A DNA stretch of 64,000 nt from Halioxenophilus sp033283405 (GCF_033283405.1 NZ_JAWMQR010000006.1:237052-301051); one strand, 5' to 3'. Positions 1-9,492 are shown, counted from the stretch's first letter. Notes: generated by a model not told the origin, from the sequence alone. Numbers and translations: made by a program.

Positions 1-277
1 GGGGCTTGGTATATCTATTTGTCCCATAGGGAATTGCTGCAATGTCTAACCCACTCCAGCTACTTTCCTGTTTGGTTTAAACTCAGTCGAAAATAATTTC
101 CCGGCCATCTATAGGGCTGAATGCAGAACCAACTATTGCACACCAGGGGGCCACTGTCTGAGTTCCGTGAAAGTGGCACTTACATAATATCTATATTGAT
201 ATTCGCCTAAGCGATTTGTCTTAGCGCGGAAAAATTAAATATCGGTAGGATAGCAGTCTATTAAGGGATTATGGATT

Positions 278-1876
278 ATGCAGGTTCGGAAAATTTTCGC
301 TCATTTAGTGTTGTTTTTTTCGCCACTTTTTTCCTTTTATGTGGCAGGCGCAGTAGCTCCTGATGATGACAATATTTTCAGTGACCTCACCAAAGTCAAG
401 CTGGTCTCTACTGCAACCGACCTGTCCTCAATATCCACTGATGCAATATTAATCGCAGATATTCTCCATTTTTGTGGCAGCGGCCGCTTGCCAGAATTAA
501 CCTTAAGTTGGCAGGAGGTAGGTAGTGTCTCGGCCACAAAGGTTGAAGCCATTGGTGCCTGCTTTAAGCAGTTGGCAGATCTTTTCGAATCGATTAGTGA
601 AAACTATAAAGATAACGAAAACTTTAAAGCAAACTATGCGGTGCTAAAAAATCTGGCCGCCGAGTCAGATTCGAAAGCCGTTAGCGCCATGCCAATCGTT
701 ATCAAATCAATCGCTGGCGAAAGTGAACAGATTACCTCCCAGGTAGGGGTTTACACTATTGATTTATCGACACGATTTCAAGTCTCGCAGGGCGCGGAAG
801 GTAACGCGCCCACCACCGACGGAAGTGTGGTCTATTCTGTAACGGGCTGTAACAGCAAAACAGAGGCTCTTGCAGAAGAGTCTGCAGCACCGGCCACCAA
901 GGCGGATATTGGCCTGCTGGCTAATCGACTGGCAGAGATCAATCAATTTCAAGGGGTATTAACCTGCGAACTTAACGACAAAAGCGGCGAGCTCGCTGTT
1001 ATGCCTATTGCCAAAGGGGCTGGAGAGGTGGTGTTGGTGGCGAGGGCGGAGTATCGAAGCAGTAAAGGGGCTGTGTTGGCAAAATCAAAACCATTGCCGA
1101 TCACCATTGCGGTTAAAAGTAGTAGCAGTGTGTTCAACTGTGATGCCTGGAGTTGCCAATACGGAGCCAACTTTCTTCTGGGTGTAGAAGGGGCAACTAT
1201 TGAGGATGTAAAAAGTGATTCGATTTTACGTTATGAGTTCTCCTCTTATTCCATTCTAAGTAAAAAGTGGTTTCATATATTTGGTCGTATCTATCAGACC
1301 TCCACCGTAGAGTATTTTGCGAAGTCGATGGAAGCGGTGGCCACGAGTGATAACGCTGGAACGCCTGTGGTAGCGGCCAATGATATTGATTGTAGTACAC
1401 CTTCAGATGAGGAAGTCTGGCTGGCTGCCTGTGATAAGAAGGTGACCAGTGCCATAAGTGGTGAATTGGGTACGGCTTTTTTTCTTATGCGTTCCACGCA
1501 GGATCACGGTGTTAGCTGGTCGCACTCTTCCACGGATATTCAAAATGGAGATCTGTTGGCTGGGCCAACTTTTCAATTTAACGTAATGAAATCCGAGCGC
1601 CAGGAGAGTGAGTTTGAAGAGAGCTATTACACCGGTTTAAGGTTTGCCTACTCTCGCGTGCAATACTTCGACATATTGTATGGCAAGAATGAGGAGCTTT
1701 CTGGGCGCCGCTGGAAGTTAAAAGGCCAAGCACCTGTTTATAACAATAATTTTGTGGCCGGTGTTGAGATTGATGTGGCAGCCGATAACGAATACAAGAA
1801 AAAGTACGGCGATGGCTCGGACAGTATCAAGTTTTATGTCACTTATGTAGTGGACTTTGGAAATTTTATTAAGTGA
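278..1876 (+). CDS. Exported protein of unknown function (532 aa)
   Basis: I do not recognise a family. The N-terminus is a clear Sec signal peptide: positively charged MQVRK, a hydrophobic stretch to about residue 22, and a probable cleavage after AGA near residue 25. The mature part is rich in Ser, Ala and acidic residues. Its last 150 residues alternate aromatic and polar positions (for example YSRVQYFDILYG and KFYVTYVVDFGNF), which suggests beta structure and possibly an outer-membrane or periplasmic beta domain; this is inference. The ATG is preceded by AAGGGA at 263-268, and a second ATG just upstream is in another frame. The alpha/beta hydrolase gene follows after 68 bp on the same strand, so they may be co-transcribed. 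Confidence 0.75.
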   Translation: MQVRKIFAHLVLFFSPLFSFYVAGAVAPDDDNIFSDLTKVKLVSTATDLSSISTDAILIADILHFCGSGRLPELTLSWQEVGSVSATKVEAIGACFKQLADLFESISENYKDNENFKANYAVLKNLAAESDSKAVSAMPIVIKSIAGESEQITSQVGVYTIDLSTRFQVSQGAEGNAPTTDGSVVYSVTGCNSKTEALAEESAAPATKADIGLLANRLAEINQFQGVLTCELNDKSGELAVMPIAKGAGEVVLVARAEYRSSKGAVLAKSKPLPITIAVKSSSSVFNCDAWSCQYGANFLLGVEGATIEDVKSDSILRYEFSSYSILSKKWFHIFGRIYQTSTVEYFAKSMEAVATSDNAGTPVVAANDIDCSTPSDEEVWLAACDKKVTSAISGELGTAFFLMRSTQDHGVSWSHSSTDIQNGDLLAGPTFQFNVMKSERQESEFEESYYTGLRFAYSRVQYFDILYGKNEELSGRRWKLKGQAPVYNNNFVAGVEIDVAADNEYKKKYGDGSDSIKFYVTYVVDFGNFIK

Positions 1877-1944
1877 TAAGCCGTTGCCAGGTGGGGCGGC
1901 TGCACATAATCGTGTGGCTTAATTAAAATATGAAGGAGTAAATT

Positions 1945-3036
1945 GTGTATATTGTTACCAATAGAGCCATCAAAGAGAAAGGAAAAAGCCTGAAATCCGT
2001 TTTTCTGGATCACCCCAATCAAAAAGGCCCAAAAGAGTTACGCTTGGTCTCGGTGGTTAGAGAAGATGGTAGATGGAAGGTCGATGTTATTGATGATGAA
2101 ATAGCCCGGACTGATGTTGAAGCTTTAAACCGGCAGTACAATTTAAACCTCGATTTAAATAAAAAATACTTCGGTAGTTTACGAGTGGCTTGTGAATTAT
2201 TCGATATGGCCGTTAACGAAGGAAAATCGGTACTCTTTTTTCTGCATGGTTTTAACAACGATATTACCGATATCGTTAAAACAGCTCATGAGTTAGAAAA
2301 ACTCTATAATGTGATCGTTATTCCCTTCTCCTGGCCAGCGAATGGAGGCGGTCCAATCTCCGGGACTCTTGCGTATCTGGAAGATAAAAGTGATGCCCGT
2401 GTCTCAGTTGATGCTTTCAATCGCTTTATTGGCCGGATTAAAGATTTCCATGCAATGCTCACCGAAGGGGTACGCCAGGAAACGTTAGCTGTGGCCAATG
2501 CCAGGCATCCCGATAGTCCGGAAATGGCCGGTGTACTCTATGCGCGACTCATTTCTGATGCCTGCGTGGTTAAGCTCTCACTCTTGTGTCACAGCATGGG
2601 CAATTACCTCTTTAAACGAACCTTAAGCACGTCCGAAACTAATGCCGATGATCTGATTTTCGATAATATCTGCCTGGTGGCGGCTGATACTAATCGTGAG
2701 AAACACGAAGATTGGGTGGAAAAGCTGGATGTTAATGGTTCGGTCTATATTGTTATTAACGAAAATGACTATGCTTTAAAGGCAAGCCGCATAAAGCCCG
2801 GTAAACAGCAAAAGGTCCGGCTTGGTCACTCTACAAAACGTTTGAATGCCGAAAATGCCACCTACATTGATGTCACCGACGCGAGCCATGTTGGCAATGA
2901 GCATGCTTATTTTAAAGGCGACTCGGTAGAAGAAAATAACGCCTTAAGGGAGTTGTTTCTCTACATGTTCAATGGTGGTTCGGTGGAACACATGCTGGAA
3001 TACCGTTCGAGCAATAATACCCACGTTCTCAGGTAA
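1945..3036 (+). CDS. Alpha/beta hydrolase, DUF900-like
   Basis: Predicted cytoplasmic serine hydrolase of the alpha/beta-hydrolase fold, closest in style to the DUF900 group. The oxyanion-side motif FLHGFNNDI lies at about residues 99-107 and the nucleophile elbow CHSMGN at about 215-220, with Ser217 the likely nucleophile. A C-terminal His in DASHVGNEHAYF could complete the triad. There is no signal peptide. The start is GTG, supported by AAGGAG at 1933-1938; no ATG lies nearby in frame. The substrate cannot be told from sequence. The exported protein just upstream on the same strand could be a functional partner. Confidence 0.75.
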   Translation: MYIVTNRAIKEKGKSLKSVFLDHPNQKGPKELRLVSVVREDGRWKVDVIDDEIARTDVEALNRQYNLNLDLNKKYFGSLRVACELFDMAVNEGKSVLFFLHGFNNDITDIVKTAHELEKLYNVIVIPFSWPANGGGPISGTLAYLEDKSDARVSVDAFNRFIGRIKDFHAMLTEGVRQETLAVANARHPDSPEMAGVLYARLISDACVVKLSLLCHSMGNYLFKRTLSTSETNADDLIFDNICLVAADTNREKHEDWVEKLDVNGSVYIVINENDYALKASRIKPGKQQKVRLGHSTKRLNAENATYIDVTDASHVGNEHAYFKGDSVEENNALRELFLYMFNGGSVEHMLEYRSSNNTHVLR

Positions 3037-3324
3037 GTTGCCAGGGTTTACCCGTTTGGATATGGGTAAGCCCCCGCTGTAAGCTGTTTTTCTCTTATTG
3101 CCAAGCCCAATTCAATTCTTTCCGCTACCGTGACCATTTTCTATAGCTACGAATGATCAGTAACAATGGCACAAATGATCATTGATCTCTGTGGATACTT
3201 GCCCTGCAATAGATGCCTGTCAGTCAGGCCTGCTCGGTGCGCGCAATGCAAAAGCCGCTGCATGAACAAGTAGCCACTCACAACCAGCCATGAATAATCA
3301 GACCAATAATGAAGGGGCGCCATC

Positions 3325-5448
3325 ATGTCGGATTCCGTAACCAGCCACTACCGGGCCTGCCATCTGTGTGAGGCGATCTGCGGCCTGGAGATAACCACCC
3401 AGGGCCGCGAGATACTCGCCATTCGCGGCGATAAAGCCGACCCGTTCAGCCGCGGCCATATCTGCCCCAAGGCCACCGCCCTGCAAGACCTGCACACCGA
3501 CAACGACCGCCTACGCCAGCCGGTAAAGCGGGTGGCCAATGGCTGGCAGACGGTAAGCTGGGAGGAGGCGATCGCATTAGCGGGGGAGTGGCTGGGCTCG
3601 ATTCAGCGCCAACACGGCAACGACGCCGTGGCCCTTTACGCCGGCAACCCCAGTGTGCACAACTACGGCACCATGACCCACGGCGGGTTGATCCGCAAAG
3701 CGCTGAAAACCCGCAACTGCTACTCGGCCACCTCGCTCGATCAGCTACCCCATCAACTGCTCTCCCTTGCTCTCTATGGCCACCAGGCGTTAATCCCTGT
3801 TCCCGACATCGACCGCAGCCGCTTGATGGTGATTATTGGCGGCAACCCGCTCGCCTCCAACGGCAGCATGATGACCGTACCGGATGTGACCAAGCGCTTG
3901 AAGGCGATTCAGAGCCGCGGTGGCCGGCTGGTGGTGATCGACCCGCGCCGCACTGAAACCGCCGAGATTGCCGACCACCACCACTTTATTCGCCCGGGCA
4001 GTGATGGCTTTTTGCTGTTGGCCATTATTCACACCATCCTGGCCGAGGAGTGGCAGCGCCTGGGCCATTTGTCGGAGATCGTCGATGGTGTGGATGCGGT
4101 GCGCATTGCGGTGGCCCCCTTTACCCCAGCGCGGGCGGCTGCGGCCACCGGTATTGCCGAGGCCACCATTCGCAGCCTGGCCCAGGCCCTGGCGGAGACC
4201 GACGGCGCCGTCTGCTACGGCCGCATGGGGGTCTCCACCCAGGCCTTTGGCAGCCTCTGCCAATGGGCCATTCAGGTGATCAACATTCTGATTGGTGCCC
4301 TCGACAGCGAAGGCGGCGCCCTGTTCTGCTCGCCCGCCTTTGGCCATATCAGCCGCGGCGCCAGGGGGGCGGGCCACTTTAACCGCTGGCAGAGCCGGGT
4401 AAGCGGCCTGCCCGAGTACGACGGCGAGTTCCCAAGTGTGGTGCTGGCCGAGGAGATGCTCACGGAAGGCCCCGGCCAGGTGCGCGGCCTGTTGACCATT
4501 GCCGGCAACCCGGTGCTCTCCGCCCCCGATGGCCAGGGGTTGGATCGCGCCCTGGCCGGCCTGGAGTACATGGTGGCCATCGACTTCTACATCAACGAAA
4601 CCACCCGCCACGCCCAGGTGATCCTGCCCCCCACCGGCCCGCTGGAGCACGACCACTACGATATCGCCTTCCACCGCCTGGCGGTGCGCAATACCGCCCG
4701 CTACAACCAGCCGGTATTCGAGCCCCCAGCCGGTAGCCGCCACGACTGGCAGATTCTCAATGAGCTCTCTATAGCCCTGGCCGGTGCCAAAGGCGAGCCA
4801 CTGAAACCTCTGCCGGCCCCGGCCAAACTGCTCGACCAGGGGCTGCAGTATGGTCTTTACGGTGCTGCCAGCGATGCCCCCCAGGCGCTCTCCCTGGCGC
4901 GCCTGCAGGAGTATCCCCACGGCCTGGACCTGGGCCCGTTGCAGCCGGGGCTGGCCGAGCGGCTGTGCACCGACAATGGCCGCATACAGCTGGCGGTGGA
5001 CTTTATTCTGGCCGATATCCCCCGGCTCAATAGCGCCACCACCACGTTGGCCGGCGACCAGCTGCTGCTCATTGGCCGGCGCCATGTGCGCAGCAACAAC
5101 TCCTGGCTGCACAACGCTCATCGCCTGGTGAAGGGCAAACCCCGCTGGCAACTGCTGATGCATCCGGATGACCTTGCCCAGCGCCAGCTGGCCGACGGCA
5201 GCCAGGTGCGCATTGAATCGCGGGTGGGGGCGGTGCAGACCACCGTCGTCGCCAGCGATGAAGTGATGCCCGGCGTGGTGAGCCTGCCCCACGGCTGGGG
5301 CCATCAACGAGGCGGAGTGCAGTTGGCTGTGGCCAGCCAGCAGGGCGGCGTCAGCTGTAACGACCTCACCGACCCCAGCCTGTTCGATGCCGTCAGCGGC
5401 AACGCAGCGCTGAATGGTGTGCCGGTGCGGGTGATGGCGGTGGGCTAG
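3325..5448 (+). CDS. Molybdopterin-dependent oxidoreductase (DMSO reductase superfamily)
   Basis: A 707-residue catalytic subunit of the Mo-bisPGD superfamily. The N-terminus carries the [4Fe-4S] signature: Cys12, Cys15, Cys19 and Cys47 (CHLCEAICG, then GHICPKA). Later come the typical pterin-binding blocks (IIGGNPLASN, VIDPRRTETA) and a C-terminal molydopterin dinucleotide-binding barrel (LIGRRHVRSNNSW, SLPHGWGH). No Tat or Sec signal is present, so it should act in the cytoplasm. No iron-sulphur, cytochrome or chaperone partner lies beside it, unlike dehydrogenases that work as multi-subunit complexes. It resembles single-subunit formate dehydrogenase-like or thiosulfate reductase-like proteins; the substrate is not predictable. 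The ATG follows AAGGGGCGCC. It is more GC-rich than its neighbours. Confidence 0.88.
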   Translation: MSDSVTSHYRACHLCEAICGLEITTQGREILAIRGDKADPFSRGHICPKATALQDLHTDNDRLRQPVKRVANGWQTVSWEEAIALAGEWLGSIQRQHGNDAVALYAGNPSVHNYGTMTHGGLIRKALKTRNCYSATSLDQLPHQLLSLALYGHQALIPVPDIDRSRLMVIIGGNPLASNGSMMTVPDVTKRLKAIQSRGGRLVVIDPRRTETAEIADHHHFIRPGSDGFLLLAIIHTILAEEWQRLGHLSEIVDGVDAVRIAVAPFTPARAAAATGIAEATIRSLAQALAETDGAVCYGRMGVSTQAFGSLCQWAIQVINILIGALDSEGGALFCSPAFGHISRGARGAGHFNRWQSRVSGLPEYDGEFPSVVLAEEMLTEGPGQVRGLLTIAGNPVLSAPDGQGLDRALAGLEYMVAIDFYINETTRHAQVILPPTGPLEHDHYDIAFHRLAVRNTARYNQPVFEPPAGSRHDWQILNELSIALAGAKGEPLKPLPAPAKLLDQGLQYGLYGAASDAPQALSLARLQEYPHGLDLGPLQPGLAERLCTDNGRIQLAVDFILADIPRLNSATTTLAGDQLLLIGRRHVRSNNSWLHNAHRLVKGKPRWQLLMHPDDLAQRQLADGSQVRIESRVGAVQTTVVASDEVMPGVVSLPHGWGHQRGGVQLAVASQQGGVSCNDLTDPSLFDAVSGNAALNGVPVRVMAVG

Positions 5449-5885
5449 GGACGCAGCAGTGACTTAAAATAGGGAGGATGGCTTCAAGGTAATTCCTGAC
5501 CGGCTTTTTTGTGCTCAGCTTTTTTAATGGCGGTGTGGTTACCGAACGGCGGAAAAGATTAAACGGTTGCTGCGCTATTGGCCTTTCACAGCACCTCAAA
5601 CTGAGGAGCTAGCCTGCTTTGGTGGGCATTATCGCAAGGTGTTGGCCTCCCCGATGCCAATAACCATCACAAGCTCAACAGAGGTGCTAAATTAGTGTTA
5701 ACAGGCCCTAGTGTCATTGATCAATTTTACTGACGGTTAAGGGGTGATCATTAGTAAACTGGCAAAGTGCACCGCTCTCGGCTGCAAGTATTGGGGTGTT
5801 CCAAGTAACTTGTTAAAAATATTAGAACCCGTGTAATGGCGGTGTTTAGTCTAGAGGGTAAAAATCGCGTATTCGCAATACGAAA
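5449..5885. other. Intergenic stretch, no gene seen
   Basis: Between the molybdopterin oxidoreductase and the terminator of the lysine-rich gene. I see no convincing reading frame, RNA gene or repeat. It is richer in A+T than the gene before it. Confidence 0.5.
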
Positions 5886-5913
5886 AAACCCGATAATGGT
5901 TATTACCGGGTTT
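5883..5913 (-). terminator. Rho-independent terminator of the lysine-rich small gene
   Basis: Read on the minus strand this is a 12-bp stem (AAACCCGGTAAT against ATTATCGGGTTT, one G-T pair) closed by an AACC tetraloop and followed directly by a run of T. It lies about 25 bases past the stop codon of the 41-codon gene and supports that gene being a discrete transcript. Confidence 0.85.
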
Positions 5914-5938
5914 AGATCCTCTGAATTCAACTGACCTT

Positions 5939-6064
5939 TTAAGCGGCTTTTTTCAGTTTCTTCTTCAGCGTTTTGATTTTGCTCTCATGCTTGGCAACCT
6001 TGCTCTTACGTGCTTTGAGCTCTTTTTTCAGACTTACTACTTTTTTTGAACTCTTTTTAGCCAT
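5939..6064 (-). CDS. Lysine-rich 41-residue basic protein
   Basis: A small gene too short for ordinary gene callers. The product begins MAKKSSKKVVSLKKELK and ends KTLKKKLKKAA. Of its 41 residues 17 are Lys, with one Arg and only two Glu, so it is strongly basic. The middle and end have a heptad-like pattern (L-x6-style hydrophobics V, L, V, I, L, L), suggesting an amphipathic helix or short coiled coil. Upstream of the ATG lies a purine-rich ATGAGAATGAAT as possible ribosome-binding site, and a very good terminator follows the stop. Nucleic-acid binding is a reasonable inference from charge, but I cannot name a family. Alternative: an expressed peptide of another role. Confidence 0.65.
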   Translation of the reverse strand: MAKKSSKKVVSLKKELKARKSKVAKHESKIKTLKKKLKKAA

Positions 6065-6809
6065 ATTCATTCTCATTAATCATTGTGAGTGAGTTTTAGT
6101 GAAGCGCTGATTCAGCTACTGAAATAGCCGAACAATCCCGGCCTTTACGCTAAAGCCGGCTTAGCACAACGAATTACAAAGTATATACAAGTGATAGTGG
6201 TCTGGCTATGGCGGCGGGTAAGTTGATTTCGTCACATGCTGCCTCGTTTAATTGAAATCAAGCAAAAACCCCTGTTTTAGGCACTTTAGGGCCAGAACAG
6301 TTGAAATCGTGCTCACTATTGGTCAATAAGGATGGGCCTTCCTTTTAGAGGTGTAAGCTGCGGGTAGCGTCTCCGTCCGATAACGCCTGCCAGGCCTACA
6401 CCCAGCAGAGCCGCCGCCGCGAAAACACATGTATGGGTGAGTGTTATTAAGTAGGGTTCAGCCCCTCTTATGGCTATAAACGGAGCGACTCATGGTTTTG
6501 GGGCAAAAAATTCAATTTTTTTTGTGGCGGTGGGTTTGTTGATATTTTCCGGTCTGAAGTGGGTTAGCTGCGACCGACCTTGGCCCACCTATAAACTTGT
6601 AATTTCAAATTTATCCCCTAATATCGAGAGGTTGCTACCGGAAGCCCCCCCAACTCTCAATCATCCATCCGTTGTACTGTTGACGATTTAGATTTTCTGA
6701 GTTGTGTTTTAATCTGCACGTGGGGCTGTTTCAGGCGGTTAAAATAATAATTCTAAATCTTATCGGGTCTGCGGGTAGTGGCAGTGGGCATCGGTTATGG
6801 GTGTTATCC
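6065..6809. other. Intergenic region upstream of lysine-rich gene and luxR-type gene
   Basis: About 745 bp that must hold the divergent promoters of the two flanking genes. The only structure I see is a bulged hairpin at 6138-6160 (CCGGCCTTTA, loop CGC, TAAAGCCGG). An open frame at 6470-6691 has no ribosome-binding site or recognisable protein and is not called. Confidence 0.45.
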
Positions 6810-7601
6810 ATGTCACTGCATCAACGGAAATTCCGCTACGAAGCTGCCGCTTTAAATCCATTTGAATGGGGGACGATTGCCACCCACACCGGCACCCTCC
6901 AAGACGCACTCGGTGAAATTGAAGAGCGCGTTAACTCACTGGTGAGCACTCAGTCTGTGGTAATTAAAAGCGTCCCCTGGCAACGCAATGTAGATGGTTT
7001 GCAGTTGCATGATATCGCGGGCTGTATGGGGGGGGCCTTAACCCATGACGAGTGGGAGCAGATGCTGCTGCGGGACATCAACCCGCGCTATTCGGCCTCG
7101 CTTAAATTTCTGGTGGAGGGGCGGGTACCTGCCTTTATCTACGAGACCAGCAGCTTCTTTAACCATTTTGATAAGAACGAAAAAGCCTTGGCGAGAAAGT
7201 GCTTTTCACAGGGGTTACACGGCTTCCTCTGCATGCAAACTTGCAGCAATTCGGAAAATGCCTATTTAATGATCGTCAGTGCCGAGGCTAGCCGCGGTGC
7301 CATTGAGCAGTTTGAGAAAACGCACGCTCCGAAGTTGCAGCTGGCCTATTCTCATTTTTGTGAAGGATTGCAAATTCGCAACCTGGTAGAGGCCAATAAA
7401 ACGAAACCCATTCTTTCGCCCAGAGAGCGTGACTGCCTGGCCTGCTTATCGGCGGGTTTAACCACCAAACAGATTGGCCGGCAGCTCAATCTTTCGGATG
7501 CCACCGTTAATGAATATATTACTTCCGCCAAACGCAAGCTGGGCGCGAAAACACGTAGCCAGGCCTGTGCCCGGGCCGTGCAGATTGCTGGGCCTTTCTA
7601 A
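6810..7601 (+). CDS. LuxR-type transcriptional regulator
   Basis: About 263 residues from the chosen ATG; an in-frame start 108 bp upstream would add an atypical N-terminus. The last 65 residues are a clear GerE/LuxR helix-turn-helix: SPRERDCLACLSAGLTTKQI followed by DATVNEYITSAKRKLGAKTR. The preceding ~190 residues have the size and layout of an autoinducer-type sensor domain, but I could not confirm the invariant acyl-homoserine-lactone-binding residues, so the ligand is open. No luxI-type synthase is in the window, so it would be an orphan (solo) regulator if it senses such signals. The next gene downstream on the same strand encodes an exported EF-hand protein. Confidence 0.8.
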   Translation: MSLHQRKFRYEAAALNPFEWGTIATHTGTLQDALGEIEERVNSLVSTQSVVIKSVPWQRNVDGLQLHDIAGCMGGALTHDEWEQMLLRDINPRYSASLKFLVEGRVPAFIYETSSFFNHFDKNEKALARKCFSQGLHGFLCMQTCSNSENAYLMIVSAEASRGAIEQFEKTHAPKLQLAYSHFCEGLQIRNLVEANKTKPILSPRERDCLACLSAGLTTKQIGRQLNLSDATVNEYITSAKRKLGAKTRSQACARAVQIAGPF

Positions 7602-7932
7602 CTAAGCCGCTGCACGCCAGGGAGCTGTTTTGGATCTGATTTAAGTGAGCCGGGGTTGCGCCTGGCAAATGAGTGTGATCGCCCTTCGTCAATTAATGAC
7701 TCTACGGTTAAAACTCAGTGACACGGCAGTAGTTACTAATATTGAAATTCATAATAAAGCCAACCTTTATTGGCCGCTAACAGCTATAAAAAGCGACTTT
7801 TACGCTTCCAAACAGCCCCTTTCCCCTCAAATGTCAGGGATTTCTCTCCCTAAGCCATTTGCATAGCATGTGCTTACCGCCGTTGTGGCGGACACACTGC
7901 ACCCACTGCATAAAAATAATAAGGAGAGCAAT
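7602..7932. other. Intergenic region, probable promoter of exported EF-hand gene
   Basis: No convincing gene. An open frame at 7645-7866 shows no protein-like character. AAGGAG at 7921-7926 is the ribosome-binding site of the next gene. Confidence 0.4.
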
Positions 7933-8910
7933 ATGCAAAAACTTGCCTGTTTTTGTCTTGCCGCTGGATTGACTGTTGTTTCACACTCGACGTTTGCCCA
8001 AGAGATGCAGCCCGACCCAATCCTCACCGTTGGCGATTTCAATGGTGATGGCACTGTGGATTACCAGGATTACTCCAAATGCGTTACCGCCACCTGGAAA
8101 AATAAGTACATCGCCTTTTTTGACCTGAATGCAGACGGCACTTTTGACGGAGATGATTGTGACCAAGCCTGGGATGAGCGCGGCCAGGCAAGTACCGTTG
8201 TTGACCAGGAGATGGCCGAACTCTATGGCCGTCTTGGCCACCTGCAAAGCGTGGATCAAAGTTATTTGGAGTCAACTCTGTGGGGCCAGTTCGGCCCGGC
8301 ATTGGCGGGCCACGGGCAACACTGGATTCGTCAGCTTATCTCGATGGGGGCCTATCAACCGGGCGGTACTGCCAACTATCAGCAGCCGCACGGCGCTAAC
8401 CTGTGGACGGATCGCGACGAGGTGGCTGCGCTCTGGTGGGGCCAGGCCGCCACGCCACTGTTCAACGACCCCGATTCTCCCACCGGCCTCAGCACACTGG
8501 ATTGGCCCGATGGCACCGCCTGGCAAGATGAGCGACCACAAGCCTTTGCCGATGAACCACCGAAGTTCACCTCCAGTGAACATGAAAACTGGCACACCCA
8601 CGGGGGCATGTGTTTGGTGACCGACCCGGATACCGGCGAGTGGTATGCGCAACAGCTGCTCTCCTACAACGAGTGCCAGGCACTGCCCAATGCCGAACCG
8701 CAATTAGCGGGCTTTGATGGTTTGGAACCCATCTATATCAACCCTTATGTCAATGTTTGGATGATTCATATGTGGCTGTTTACACTTAATCCTCACGGGT
8801 TTTTCGGTAACACCAACCCCAATGTAGACCCGGGGGCACTGGATGAAGATGAGATCAACGGCGGCCGTCCGGTGCCTATGTGGTTCATGATGCACCATAT
8901 GGGTCACTAA
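7933..8910 (+). CDS. Exported EF-hand/dockerin-like calcium-binding protein
   Basis: About 325 residues with a Sec signal peptide (MQKLACFCLAAGLTVV, cleavage likely after TFAQ). Directly after it come two calcium-loop motifs, DFNGDGTVDYQD and DLNADGTFDGDD, spaced like a dockerin or EF-hand pair. The rest is rich in Trp, His and Pro, with HTHGGMC and a Met/His-rich end (MWFMMHHMGH) that could bind metal. I do not know a named family. Start: ATG at 7933 has AAGGAG seven bases upstream; the longer frame from 7870 lacks one and would bury the signal peptide. It lies in the same direction as the luxR-type gene 330 bp upstream. Confidence 0.75.
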   Translation: MQKLACFCLAAGLTVVSHSTFAQEMQPDPILTVGDFNGDGTVDYQDYSKCVTATWKNKYIAFFDLNADGTFDGDDCDQAWDERGQASTVVDQEMAELYGRLGHLQSVDQSYLESTLWGQFGPALAGHGQHWIRQLISMGAYQPGGTANYQQPHGANLWTDRDEVAALWWGQAATPLFNDPDSPTGLSTLDWPDGTAWQDERPQAFADEPPKFTSSEHENWHTHGGMCLVTDPDTGEWYAQQLLSYNECQALPNAEPQLAGFDGLEPIYINPYVNVWMIHMWLFTLNPHGFFGNTNPNVDPGALDEDEINGGRPVPMWFMMHHMGH

Positions 8911-8994
8911 ATTGGTGGCGGGTTTGTAGTTCGAGGGGCGCTCGGCAGTTGGCCTGGTGGTGAACTGTCGAGCGCCTGTTCAGAGGAGTTAAAG

Positions 8995-9492
8995 ATGCAC
9001 TACCGATCTTTTCTATTTGTGTTGTTAGCCTTTTTGATTGTAGCGCCCGCTGCCAGCGCTACTGAGGCTAACCCCGGACCATTCACAAATTATTCGGCGG
9101 TTGAAGCCAACATAATTTCGGTCTATCGGGCTTTTGTTGCTGCCTTACCCCAGGCTGAAAGCGTAGACGATGTACGCTCCTATCTCAGCGACGATTCACC
9201 ACTATTAAAAAATCGTGGCGATGCCCGTGTAAAAGCTAGCGGCGATGCCCGCGCCCAGCAAGCCTTTACTCAATACCAGGCTCTGCTGGCGGGCTTTGCC
9301 GAGCAATCCCTGGCGGTTGAACAGCAGGATAACCGGGCTGAGCTCATTGCCCGAGGTCAGGCGCCGGTCACCAGTGCACAGGTTCGCAATTATCTGCAAA
9401 CCGCTACGGCGGTCTACCGGGTGAGTTTTATTCGCGATAGCGAGCAGTGGAAGATCAGCAATACGCGCTATAACGTCTATTTCAGTGATTAA
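8995..9492 (+). CDS. Small periplasmic protein of unknown function
   Basis: 165 residues with a signal peptide (hydrophobic FLFVLLAFLIVAPA, cleavage likely after ASA). The mature part, with VYRAFVAAL, an Ala/Gln-rich helix region and an ending VYRVSFIRDSEQWKISNTRY, resembles small alpha+beta NTF2-like exported proteins, but this is a weak impression. GAGGAG at 8982-8987 precedes the ATG. It follows the EF-hand protein after 84 bp and may share its transcript. It converges on the SDR gene at the end of the catabolic island. Confidence 0.65.
   Translation: MHYRSFLFVLLAFLIVAPAASATEANPGPFTNYSAVEANIISVYRAFVAALPQAESVDDVRSYLSDDSPLLKNRGDARVKASGDARAQQAFTQYQALLAGFAEQSLAVEQQDNRAELIARGQAPVTSAQVRNYLQTATAVYRVSFIRDSEQWKISNTRYNVYFSD

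Noticed and set aside
3790..5307. 505-residue open frame on the minus strand
   Set aside because: It is the antisense of the molybdopterin oxidoreductase gene, rich in Gly/His/Gln as G+C-rich shadows are, without any domain.
3325..5448. Specific call as formate dehydrogenase
   Set aside because: No selenocysteine/cysteine active-site context, partner subunit or chaperone could be identified, so only the superfamily is given.
6470..6691. 73-codon open frame before the luxR-type gene
   Set aside because: No ribosome-binding site, Pro-rich unlikely end, and no resemblance to any protein I know.
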